NCBI RefSeq assembly: GCF_030244015.1
Contig: NZ_JASSYX010000003.1
Coordinates: forward strand, 124,001-188,000
Source: Pedobacter ginsengisoli
GTDB taxonomy: Bacteria; Bacteroidota; Bacteroidia; Sphingobacteriales; Sphingobacteriaceae
Length of the DNA stretch: 64,000 bases
Reading direction: 5' to 3'
Within the stretch, counting starts at the first letter, position 1. Every line of letters begins with the position of its first letter. The notes under the pieces are model-generated. The model was not told the origin of the DNA and did no database searches. It saw only the letters and a program-made list of their open reading frames with translations. Of this stretch, positions 35,287 to 44,400 are shown piece after piece. The translations under genes and the position numbers were made by a program.

Positions 35287-35300
35287 GGGTCTGACTAAGA

Positions 35301-36026
35301 TCAGGTCCGGGGCAGGCGCAGCGGCAGACTGAACCAGAATTCAGATCCTTCACCTTCTTTACTGTTGACGCCGATCTCTCCGTTGTGTTTCCGGATAATC
35401 TCCGCACAGATGAAAAGGCCCAGGCCCAGGCCGGGCTGTTTATGGGTCAGCGGAGATTCGACACGGTAAAATTGCTCAAAAACCATTTGTTGTTTTTCAG
35501 CGGGTATACCGGCCCCTCTGTCAATGACACTGATCTTAATGCGGTCGTCTTTTACTATACTTTGGATTTTCAGGTATTTTTCCCTGCCGGAATATTTAAG
35601 TGCATTGCCAATGAAATTGTTGATTACCTGTTCGATCCGGTCCCGGTCTGCATTTATGGTCAGGTCAGCGTGCCGGATATCAGATTCCACAGTTACGTCA
35701 GGATTAGTTGTTCTGACATTATCGATACAGCTTTTTAAGGCGTCAGTAATGCTGAAATTGTTCATCAGACAATGGATATTGTCTGCATTTATACTGATAC
35801 CGTCCTGAAGATCTGATATCAGGTGCAGCATTTTATTCAGCTGCACATCCATTTTTTCTACTGTTTTGGCATAGCCTGACAACTGGTCTTTGTCCAGTTG
35901 AAGCAGCATCATCTGAAGGTATGCTTTTAGAACAGTAACCGGTGTTTTGAGCTCATGAATGGTCATGTTTACAAAATCCTTGTACTTTTCTTCGCTCTGC
36001 GTTGTACTGTCAGTTTTACTCATCAT
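35301..36026 (-). CDS. Short soluble sensor histidine kinase
   Basis: This 241-residue kinase consists of only a dimerisation/phosphoacceptor domain and an ATPase domain. The H-box reads NMTIHELKTPVTVLKAY, with His24 as phosphorylation site. The ATPase has an N-box (NNFIGNALKYS), a DRGAGIP G1 box and a GLGLGLFI G2 box. No transmembrane or sensory domain precedes the H-box, so it is cytoplasmic and must be signalled by another protein or a bound partner. The response regulator gene follows 155 bases away on the same strand, but that is of NarL type and pairs better with the NarX-like kinase beyond it. Its own partner is uncertain. Confidence 0.88.
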   Translation of the reverse strand: MMSKTDSTTQSEEKYKDFVNMTIHELKTPVTVLKAYLQMMLLQLDKDQLSGYAKTVEKMDVQLNKMLHLISDLQDGISINADNIHCLMNNFSITDALKSCIDNVRTTNPDVTVESDIRHADLTINADRDRIEQVINNFIGNALKYSGREKYLKIQSIVKDDRIKISVIDRGAGIPAEKQQMVFEQFYRVESPLTHKQPGLGLGLFICAEIIRKHNGEIGVNSKEGEGSEFWFSLPLRLPRT

Positions 36027-36180
36027 ATCTTTTAGAAAGATACGTACAATTTGATTAAGATTTATTGCCGTACAACATCAATAGTCTTCTGGTATAGAAA
36101 ACATTACAAATGTATTAAGCTTTTTATTCTTTAAATACGTACTTCTACGCAATTTGATGGTGGAAAATACGGGATCGGAT

Positions 36181-36831
36181 CTATTGAATGATTCCATTAG
36201 TTACCGCAAAACGGATAAGGGATGCGGTATTCCTTGCGCCCGTCTTGTCAATCAGACTCTGGCGGTGTCCCTCGATGGTTCTTTTACTGATGAAAAGCTT
36301 CTCTGACATTTCGTTATTGGTCAGGCCTTCGGCAATCAGGCTAAGGACTTCTATCTCCCGCTGGGAAAATTCTATATCGGGGCCGGAGTTTAACGGGACA
36401 TACTGACTGTTCTTTAGCAGCTTGTCGAGCAAGGTCATGGTTAGTTCAGTACACAAGTACTTTCCTCCGCCATTCACATGTTTCAGCGCGAAGATAAGTT
36501 CGTCGGCATTTACATTTTTGAGCAGGTATCCGGATGCGCCTTCAAGAAAGGCCTGCGCCACGTATTTTTCATTGTCGTGCATGGAAAGCATCACAATTTT
36601 GGTTTCCGGATTTCCTGTTTTCATTTCTCTAAGCAGGGAAATTCCATCAAGACCAGGCATATTGATGTCAGCGAGAACAATATCTGTCTTTAGTCCTTTG
36701 GCGAAATAATCCAGTACCTGACGGCCATTTTCTGCCTCGGCGACGATATGAATGCTTTCATCGGTCTCAAGCAGCATCCTGATGCCATTGCGGACAATGT
36801 TATGATCTTCAGCAAGTAGTACCTGTAACAT
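36181..36831 (-). CDS. NarL/LuxR-type response regulator
   Basis: This 216-residue two-domain regulator has a receiver domain (1-125) with AEDH and phospho-acceptor Asp55 in VLADINMPG, then Lys in GYLLKNV. The C-terminal LuxR helix-turn-helix (about 150-212) reads FSQREIEVLSLIAEGLTNNE and continues to KRTIEGHRQSL. Phosphorylation by a HisKA_3 kinase should allow dimeric DNA binding. It is encoded 64 bases downstream of such a kinase, on the same strand, so the pair forms a two-component system. The output genes are unknown. Confidence 0.92.
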   Translation of the reverse strand: MLQVLLAEDHNIVRNGIRMLLETDESIHIVAEAENGRQVLDYFAKGLKTDIVLADINMPGLDGISLLREMKTGNPETKIVMLSMHDNEKYVAQAFLEGASGYLLKNVNADELIFALKHVNGGGKYLCTELTMTLLDKLLKNSQYVPLNSGPDIEFSQREIEVLSLIAEGLTNNEMSEKLFISKRTIEGHRQSLIDKTGARNTASLIRFAVTNGIIQ

Positions 36832-36895
36832 CTCTTAAAAATTAGTTGTTTCTAAATCTATATCATGCTAACAGGAAACCTGGGTTTTAGTTTCA

Positions 36896-38527
36896 TCATC
36901 CTAAAAGTTCTGAGAAGTTATCATTGTTTTTAAAGGTGATGGTAATAACGGTTCCTTCATCAGAGGTGTCGAGCTGCATTTGCCCGTTGAGCAAATAGAT
37001 CCGGTTCTTTATAGCCCTTAGACCTGATCCTCTCAATACAGCCTGTTCCGGCTCTTCTTTAAACCCCATGCCATTGTCACTTATGACCAGGGTGATCTTG
37101 CCATGTGTGGTACTGATCCTGATTTCGGCCATGGAAGCCCGGGCGTGTTTGATACAATTGTTGATCAGCTCCTGGATTATTCTGAACAAATAAAGCTGTA
37201 TGTTCTGGTGCAGATGCTCTGAAGAGCTTTTTATGTCAGTTTTAATGTGAAATGCGGGTGTGCTGAAACGCTGTGCCATTTCCCTGACCCCTGCTGTAAA
37301 GCCAAAGTCCCTGAGTACAGATGGTGTAAGCTCGTAGGAAAGTTCCCGCGTTTCGCGGATGGCCTGGTCTAGCAGGTTGTTTACGTTTTTAAAATCGTCC
37401 TTGAGGTTGCGTGTCACTTGTATGTTCTGGAGATTCATCCGGATACCGTACAAGATCTGGCAGACACTGTCGTGAAGTGCGCTGCTGATTTTATGTCGTT
37501 CTTTTTCCTGGGCATCAAAGGCCGCGGACAGGATCAGTCTTTGTTTTTCATTTTCCTGTTTCTGAGATTCATCAGCTATTTTTTTACTTTCGGTAATGTC
37601 CATGATCACTCCTGCAAAATAACTGGCTACCAGTGGATTGTGAACTTCTTTTCCTCTAACAGACATAATCCGGATGTTTCCGTTTTTGGACATGATCTTG
37701 AACTCGAGTGCTATTTCCTTGAAATTATTGATGGCACTGAGCAAGCTTTGCCTGGTCTGGGCCTGCTCTTCGGGATGGACGAGGTGGATAAAACCGTTAA
37801 TGCTTCCGTCAAATTCCCAGGGGTCTATTTCAAGCAGGGAGTAGCTAAAATCGTCAAGAAATACGCTGTTGTTGACCAGGTCCATGGTCCAGGTGCCTGT
37901 CCCGGTGCCGGCAAGGGTCATTTCGAGACGCTGTGAGGTATCTATCAACCGTTGCCGGGCCAGACGGCTTTCGGTAATGTCTATGACTGCAATGTAATAC
38001 TGTGTTTTTTTGATGATGGCATTGTAAATTGCACTGCCCTCCATCCGGGTATAGCGCTGCCGGTCATTGTTAAACAAAAGCCTGACCTCACAGCTATGCT
38101 TGTCTTCGCTGGTCTGCATTTTGTGCAGAAAATGATAGAACTGCTCCCAGGCTTCCGGATCAATAAAGCTATGAAACTGCTGATTGAGTATATTTTCCCT
38201 GGGAATATTGAGCAGATCGGCACCAGTCTGATTGGCCTCTTCGACCTTGCCCAAATGATCGAGTATAAAATAACCTACCGGAGCGAGGTTAAAAAAGCCG
38301 GCAAATCTGGATTTTTCATTTTCCAGTAAGCTATGGGAGGCAGTGAGTTCTTCATTCTGCATTTCCAGCTCCAATTGAAATACCTGCAGCTCACTAAGCA
38401 AGATACCGAGTTCCTGGTCCGTAATGTTTTTATCGGCAGAAATGGCGGTCGTCCCCGGTTTTTCAAGGCGTGCCCGAAGACGCGAGATTACTTTTTCTCT
38501 ATCATTGTTGGTTCCTTTTTTGTTCAC
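36896..38527 (-). CDS. NarX-like PAS sensor histidine kinase (HisKA_3)
   Basis: This 543-residue protein starts at GTG 38527; a stop lies upstream in frame and there is no alternative ATG. A helical lead is followed by two PAS-type domains (about 65-185 and 195-315; FNLAPVGYFILDHLGKVEEA marks the first). The HisKA_3 phosphoacceptor is in KISSALHDSVCQILYGIR, and the ATPase in QELINNCIKHA and DNGMGF. No membrane segment is present, so it senses an internal signal through PAS. It forms a two-component system with the NarL-type regulator immediately downstream. The ligand is unknown. Confidence 0.9.
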   Translation of the reverse strand: MNKKGTNNDREKVISRLRARLEKPGTTAISADKNITDQELGILLSELQVFQLELEMQNEELTASHSLLENEKSRFAGFFNLAPVGYFILDHLGKVEEANQTGADLLNIPRENILNQQFHSFIDPEAWEQFYHFLHKMQTSEDKHSCEVRLLFNNDRQRYTRMEGSAIYNAIIKKTQYYIAVIDITESRLARQRLIDTSQRLEMTLAGTGTGTWTMDLVNNSVFLDDFSYSLLEIDPWEFDGSINGFIHLVHPEEQAQTRQSLLSAINNFKEIALEFKIMSKNGNIRIMSVRGKEVHNPLVASYFAGVIMDITESKKIADESQKQENEKQRLILSAAFDAQEKERHKISSALHDSVCQILYGIRMNLQNIQVTRNLKDDFKNVNNLLDQAIRETRELSYELTPSVLRDFGFTAGVREMAQRFSTPAFHIKTDIKSSSEHLHQNIQLYLFRIIQELINNCIKHARASMAEIRISTTHGKITLVISDNGMGFKEEPEQAVLRGSGLRAIKNRIYLLNGQMQLDTSDEGTVITITFKNNDNFSELLG

Positions 38528-38907
38528 CTTGCTGTTCCTTATAAACGATGATCATAGCTCTTTGGATATGAACAATTTCCATAAAAAATTGTTCTGGGCG
38601 GGCAATGATTCTGCAGGTTTGGCGGTTTGCTTTGATCCTGGCACAGGATAAGGAGGCCAAACGGGATTATTTAGCAATAAAAAACAGGCAGCTGTTAGCG
38701 GCTGCCTGCTACAAAAAAATCAATTCAAGATCAATACGCCCTTAACTGTATCGATCAAATTTGATTTGAGACCTCAATTGCATAACAACGGACGATTTAT
38801 CTGGTTTTAAATATTTCAAAATCTGCCTTGCAAACTTTACAAAGAGTTTTTCGTTATCTTTAAATCGGCAAGGTTTGCCTGTAAATTCGAAAACATTAAG
38901 CTTATAA
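38528..38907. other. Divergent spacer before the kinase/PBP operon
   Basis: This 380-base spacer holds a minus-strand terminator hairpin at 38685-38708 and, near 38855, a TATCTTTA box one base off the -7 consensus that may serve the plus-strand operon. A 65-codon minus-strand frame (38742-38939) ends 34 bases before the hairpin and could explain it. It resembles no family and overlaps the start of the next gene, so I do not call it. Confidence 0.4.
38685..38708 (-). terminator. Hairpin terminator with no obvious gene
   Basis: CAGGCAGC (38685-38692) pairs with GCTGCCTG (38701-38708) around an 8-base loop. On the minus strand it is followed by six Ts, so it ends minus-strand transcription. No convincing gene ends just before it, leaving a small RNA or peptide as possibilities. 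Confidence 0.65.
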
Positions 38908-39867
38908 ATGACGACTAAACCCTCTTTTTGGCAACGCATAGGTATTCAGGACTGGTTTTTAACTAATGAAGGCAGTCCTGTGTCCGGAAAACAAAAACCG
39001 CTTACCCCGAACGTAGTTTACAAATACATCATCGAAGGATTTAAAAAGTCGATGACGGAATTGTCTTTTGCGGAACGTATTGTATTTTATCATGAATTTA
39101 TCATCTGCCTCAATACGGATGATTACCGGGAGTTTATGGACCATAAAAAGGGGATATTGGGGCTGATCTCCCACGAATCGGTAAAAAACTTTTATGACAT
39201 CCTGAACAAGGAAATAAAAGAGGGTAAAAGAGTAGAACCGGCCAGTAACAAATGGGTCTTCAGGTTTGTCTCCCATCCTGATTACAGGGCCGGTGATATT
39301 GGCTTTATCGGCAAATTAATGCCTGACAGCAATCAGCAGGAGGAAAATCTGCGGGTTACTTTTATTCCCCGGCAAACTGGCCTTGCGCAGACGTTTGACA
39401 TCAATAATGACATCCTGAAGGATTTTACTTATTATAGTGATGGTTATTATGAGATTCCTTACCTGGACAGCAACATCAAACATGAGGCCGCCAAAGCGGC
39501 AACTCCTGAAGCCTCCAATGCGGTTCTGGCCAGGTTTGAAACCACCATTCCAGATAAGGCTTATGCGGGCAAGAAGCTGGAATACTGGATGAAAAATGAG
39601 GAGGTGACGGTTTCCGGTGATGAGGAGACCCGGGAAGGCCAGCATATTTTTAAAATTCCTTCTGAATGGGTGAATACCCCGCACCTGAAGATCCGGTATG
39701 ATAAGGCGGCAGACAAGTTCTTTCTGGCTTCTTTTGGCGAAAAGACGATCCTGAACGAAGTGCTTATGGAAAGAAGCGACATCAGCGGGCCGAAGTGGTC
39801 TGAGCTGCCTGTCAATTCGAGGATTATCCTCAACGGAATCATTGGTATGAATATATTTAAATCCTGA
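38908..39867 (+). CDS. FHA-like two-domain protein heading the kinase/PBP operon
   Basis: This 319-residue soluble protein has no close family I can name. Residues about 35-140 (helix, then FHEFIICLNTDDYREF, a long helix and KWVFRFVSHPDYRAGDIG) recall the N-terminal domain of actinobacterial FhaA (DUF3662 type). Residues about 218-319 look like a degenerate FHA sandwich: VTVSGDE in place of the GR loop, NTPHLKI where SRxHxxI is expected, and the closing ILNEVLM...SRIILNGIIGMNIF. The phosphothreonine-binding Arg and Ser are not evident, so it may bind protein without phosphate. It lies first in the operon, three bases before a 32-codon gene. The FHA and FhaA comparisons are by eye. Confidence 0.6.
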   Translation: MTTKPSFWQRIGIQDWFLTNEGSPVSGKQKPLTPNVVYKYIIEGFKKSMTELSFAERIVFYHEFIICLNTDDYREFMDHKKGILGLISHESVKNFYDILNKEIKEGKRVEPASNKWVFRFVSHPDYRAGDIGFIGKLMPDSNQQEENLRVTFIPRQTGLAQTFDINNDILKDFTYYSDGYYEIPYLDSNIKHEAAKAATPEASNAVLARFETTIPDKAYAGKKLEYWMKNEEVTVSGDEETREGQHIFKIPSEWVNTPHLKIRYDKAADKFFLASFGEKTILNEVLMERSDISGPKWSELPVNSRIILNGIIGMNIFKS

Positions 39868-39870
39868 GTT

Positions 39871-39969
39871 ATGTCGCAAGTCTTATCTATAGCGTTATTT
39901 ATTATATGCATGCTACTGCTCATTGCCCATTTTAGGGACATTAAAAATTCTCCGAAAAAGAATGGATAG
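39871..39969 (+). CDS. 32-residue single-pass membrane peptide
   Basis: A short frame begins three bases after the previous stop and ends with TAG overlapping the PP2C start by eight bases. It encodes MSQVLSIALFIICMLLLIAH followed by FRDIKNSPKKNG. The plan is one hydrophobic helix and a basic C-terminal tail, the usual look of small regulatory membrane proteins. Its fit between two genes, with coupling on both sides, argues that it is translated. Topology by the positive-inside rule puts the tail in the cytoplasm. No homologue is known to me; it may tether or tune the membrane enzymes that follow. Confidence 0.55.
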   Translation: MSQVLSIALFIICMLLLIAHFRDIKNSPKKNG

Positions 39970-41473
39970 AAATTATTTTGGAATTACAGATACGGGAAGG
40001 GTTCGGGACAACAATGAGGATACTTTCATTGCGGAAAAAACATCTGGCAATGACCTGATCATCGCCAGCGTGATCGATGGTGTGGGTGGGTATTCTGGTG
40101 GCGAAATTGCTTCGGCAATAGCCAGAAAATCTATATTGCAGCACCTGAGCCTGCCCAATGCGGATGTACCGGCGTTGATGAAAGATGCCATTATTGATGC
40201 CGATGCACAAATCATGGCCGAAAAACTGAAGGTAAAGGATCATGAAAAAATGGCCTGTGTGCTTACTCTGGCTGTTGCGGACTTGAACAGGAACTTGTTT
40301 CATTATGCGCATGTGGGTGATACCAGGTTGTACCTGCTGCGGGACGGGACGCTGATCAAGATCACGAAAGACCAGAGTTTTGTCGGTTTTATGGAGGATA
40401 CAGGACGGCTGACCGAGGAGCAGGCCATGCGCCACCCTAAACGCAATGAGATCAATAAGGCTTTAGGCTTTGGGATCAACATCGCGGGACAGGAGGATTA
40501 TATTGAACACGGGCAATCTCCGTTTCTCCCCGGCGATACTTTGCTGATCTGTAGTGACGGATTGTCTGACATGGTCAACAAGCAGGAAATCACTTCCATA
40601 TTGACCGGCAGGTCTGCGTCCTTGCAGGAAAAAGGGGAAAGGCTGATCGCGGCTGCCAACAGGAATGGCGGTCTCGACAACATTACGGTTGTACTGGTTA
40701 AAAATGATAAGCAGGCCCAGGTGCATGAAGCGGCAAAGCCTGCTGCAAAAAAAGCAGCGGAAGCTGTTGCGGTATCGCCGCCCCGGCCCGCTTCGACCCC
40801 AGCGAAGCCTGTTGCAACGGACCAGTCCGCCAGTGCAGGCGGACGGCAGCGCAATCAGGATAACCGGGAGACAGAAGCTGGTCTACCGGGAGAAACCCCG
40901 CGTACGCGGAGCAATAAAGGCCTGGTTGGTTTTTTGGTGGCACTGTGTATTTTGCTATTTTCTGTCAATGCCTGGCTGCTCTGGCAAAACCATCTCAATG
41001 AAAAAGCAAGGACCGATCAGTTGAAGTTGAATGCCATAAAGCCACCGCGCAATGTGCAGGAAAAGAAGCTGCAGGATACATTGAACAAACTGAAAGGCAA
41101 TATGCTGATCCTGACGGATTCGCTGTTCAAATCTCCGATCCTGATCACTGAGCCTTTGCAGATCAACAGGGATACGCTTTACCTCATCGCTCAAAATGGC
41201 ATGGTTATAAAACGGGATACCACTTTTAAGGAAATACCCATTGAGATAAAGCCGGCAAGCAAACATGTACTGCTGGAAAACTTTACTTTTGAAGATTTCA
41301 ACACAGTCATTTCTTCGCATAACAATGCTTTGGTATTTAAAAATGTAAAGTTTGTCAATAGTCCGAATGCCATACGGATCATTTATAATTTCCCTGCAGG
41401 GAGGTACATCAATGGCAAAATTCCCGGAAGCACTTTTAAAACTGATTCTTTACCTATACCTGTAAATAACTAA
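39962..41473 (+). CDS. PP2C-type Ser/Thr phosphatase with one TM (PstP-like)
   Basis: The 503-residue protein starts at ATG 39962, giving the family N terminus MDRNYFGITDTGRVRDNNED. The PPM/PP2C metal and phosphate ligands are present: R15/D20 (RDNNED), DGVGG at 39-43, GD at 119-120, SDG at 198-200 and DN at 239-240. An Ala/Pro-rich linker (about 250-318) leads to one TM helix (320-341) and an extracytoplasmic domain of about 160 residues, beta-rich and unlike known sensors. This is the layout of mycobacterial PstP. It should dephosphorylate the two kinases and their targets at the membrane. The next gene starts one base after its stop. Confidence 0.9.
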   Translation: MDRNYFGITDTGRVRDNNEDTFIAEKTSGNDLIIASVIDGVGGYSGGEIASAIARKSILQHLSLPNADVPALMKDAIIDADAQIMAEKLKVKDHEKMACVLTLAVADLNRNLFHYAHVGDTRLYLLRDGTLIKITKDQSFVGFMEDTGRLTEEQAMRHPKRNEINKALGFGINIAGQEDYIEHGQSPFLPGDTLLICSDGLSDMVNKQEITSILTGRSASLQEKGERLIAAANRNGGLDNITVVLVKNDKQAQVHEAAKPAAKKAAEAVAVSPPRPASTPAKPVATDQSASAGGRQRNQDNRETEAGLPGETPRTRSNKGLVGFLVALCILLFSVNAWLLWQNHLNEKARTDQLKLNAIKPPRNVQEKKLQDTLNKLKGNMLILTDSLFKSPILITEPLQINRDTLYLIAQNGMVIKRDTTFKEIPIEIKPASKHVLLENFTFEDFNTVISSHNNALVFKNVKFVNSPNAIRIIYNFPAGRYINGKIPGSTFKTDSLPIPVNN

Positions 41474-41474
41474 T

Positions 41475-44400
41475 ATGCGTTTTCTCCTGTTGATCATTTC
41501 TGTTGTTTTGGCTGCGTTGTTCTTTACCTTGTTTTTCAATTTGCAAGAGGGGTTTAAAGATGTGGAAACCAGGCTGGATAATGGGACGATGATCAATTTG
41601 AATGAAAAGCAGCCAGGCAAACTGATCAGGGTACTGCTCGAAAAGGGCTATTATTTTGAGGATAAAAAAGATATTGCTTTAATTGAGTCTGTGGTGACGG
41701 GCGGTGCGAAGTTGTTTAAGGAGCCGATCGATAATGTTGGCGAACTGAATAAACGCAGGTTCTTTGTCAATGCGGACAGTGCTTTTGTGCATGGAGGCCG
41801 TAACTTTAAGAAGCGGGTGCTGGATTCGCGTGCCTTGCTGGGTTATACGGGTGATGATTCAGTCCGTTTTTTACAGGAGCTAAAAAAACCTCCTTATTTC
41901 CCTGCTGCCGCTGACCTGAACAAGGGTGAGCATAGCATTACGGGGAGTATTATTGATTCACTGAACAAGCCCGTGGCGGGGGTGCTGATCAAATTGCAGA
42001 TGATATTGCCGCTGGACAGCGCTATGGTAAGCGACGAGGAGGGGGCGAAAACTGTGGGGCTTGTGGTCTATGTGCGTACCGGTGCCGATGGCCGCTATCG
42101 TTTTATGCATTTGCCGGAGGGCAAAGCGTTCCAGGTATTGCCTTTGCAACCAGGGTTCCAGTTTGGACGGTCTCAGGGTGTTGAGGAGTTGAACAGGGAT
42201 GTGTCCTTTATTTTCAGACAGAGCCCGCATACCATCAGGCTTTTCTCTGCCCGTGATTTTAAGATATTGAAAAAGGAAAAGTCACTGATCGTGAGGACTC
42301 CGGAAGTTTATAATGAATGGTACTGGATTATCACGGGCTGTTTCTTCCTTGGTTTTTGGCTCCTGAATTTATTATTGAAGGTTAAATTTCCTCAAGCTGA
42401 TCAGCTAATTCTGCCGGTGATCATGCTGATGACGGGTTTGTCGTTCATCACTTTGCTGAGTTTACAGGATCCTTTGCGGGACCGCTTTCTGGCCAGGGAT
42501 ACGCTGATGTTTTTTGGCATGGGCATATTGGGAATTGTCTTACTGATGCTGGTCAAGTTCCGTAAACTGACAGTAGACTCGAGGTTTTACCGGTTATTGG
42601 TGCTGCGGCGTACGGGCATAGGTGCTGGTGGCGAGCGTTCTAAGGCCAGTGGCTGGCAATGGGCATTTTTGGCTTTGCTGCTGCTGACGCTGACTGTTAT
42701 TTTTGGCAGCGGCCCGGAAGGCAGCGGTGTGAAAGTGAACCTGTTCGGGATGCAGCCCAGCGAGATCGTGAAATATGCGATTATCTTGTTTCTGGCAGGC
42801 TTTTTTTCCAGTAATGAAAAGTTCATTTCAGAGTATTTGAGCTGGCAAAAGCGCTGGTATTTCTTTTCTTTTGCGCTTGTAGCAATGCTCTTTGCGATCT
42901 TGCTTTACTTAGCGTTGGGGGATCTGGGTCCGGCAATGGTGGTCTGTTTCACTTTCATTATTCTTTTTTCTTTTTCAAGGGGGGATTTTATGATGATGGT
43001 GGTGGCCATACTGATCTATGTGGCGACGGTATGGTTCCTGAACATCTGGCTGGCTACGCTGATCACGGTTGCACTGGTTGCCCTTGTTATGGTACTCAAC
43101 AAAAAACGTACGAGTGAATCGGCCATGATGGTGATCATGGTAATGGCGGGTTTCCTGCTGATCGACCAGATTCCTTACCTGGATAAGCTGATACCGGGTC
43201 CTGTGAACAGGCTTTCTGAGCGCAAGTCGATCTGGCAGGACCCATGGAACAATGAGGTGTATGGCGGCGACCAGGTGGCAAACGGCATTTGGGCAATGGC
43301 CGGTGGCGGTATAAGCGGACAGGGTGCCGGTGAGGGCTTTGCCAAAAGCATTCCGGAAGCACACACGGATATGATCCTGCCTGCTATTGGTGAAGAGTTT
43401 GGCTGGACGGGCATCTCCGCGGTCTTTATTTTGTTCCTGCTCTTTTTAAACCGGGCTATTGTCATTGGAAGGCGGACGGGAACTCCTTTTCTGTTCTATT
43501 TGTGCGCGGGGATCGGCATCAGTATGTTTGTGCAGTTCCTGCTCATTGCGGGTGGCTCCACAGGGGCTCTGCCCCTTTCGGGTGTCGCGTTGCCCTTCAT
43601 CAGCTATGGAGGTTCATCACTGGTGGCCAATATGCTGGCTGCGGGAATCCTGCTCTCTATATCGCAGATCCGGGGCACACCGGTCCAGATGGAGTTCATT
43701 ACGAAGCAGCAGGACAAAAACCTGGTGCCTGCGCTCTTGTCTGCCACGGTGGCTGTGGTATTGCTGACCATAACGGTTTCAAGATATGTGATGACCAATC
43801 GGAAATGGGTGGTGCAGCCTGCATTGGTAGCCGACCGCAGTGGCCTGCGGATGTTCAGCTACAATCCGCGGATTTCTATTTTGATGAATAAACTGGAGGC
43901 CGGGCAGCTTTACGACAGGAAAGGCCGCATCCTGGCGACCAGCAACCCGGATTATGTACGGAAACAGGCAAAGACTTTTAAAGCGGCCGGGATCAGCTAT
44001 GACCTCGATTCGGCATTGCATAAGCGGGTAGACCGTTATTATCCTTTTGAGGAGCAGACCTTTTTCTGGACGGGGGACCTGAATACGGGTATATTTAATG
44101 GAAGTACAAATGGTTATTTTGCGGAATATGAACATGCGGCCGAACTGAGGGGTTTTCATACGCCGGTTACTTCTTTTAATACCAGGGCCAGCAAATACCG
44201 GGAGGACCGCTTCCTGCCCAGGGGGGTGAAGGAAATGACGGTGAGCAAGCGGGATTATGCTGCACTTGCACCGCTGCTGCTGGCCGGGATTAACAGCCAG
44301 CAGGTGACGGCTTTTAAAAAGCGGAACCGGGATGTGAAACTGACCATTGATGCCCGCCTGCAGGCTACGATACAGCATTCCATGTCTGTAGATGATTCAC

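Noticed and set aside
38742..38939. 65-codon minus-strand frame before the orphan terminator
   Set aside because: No family and overlap with the next gene's start; kept only as a possible explanation of the hairpin.
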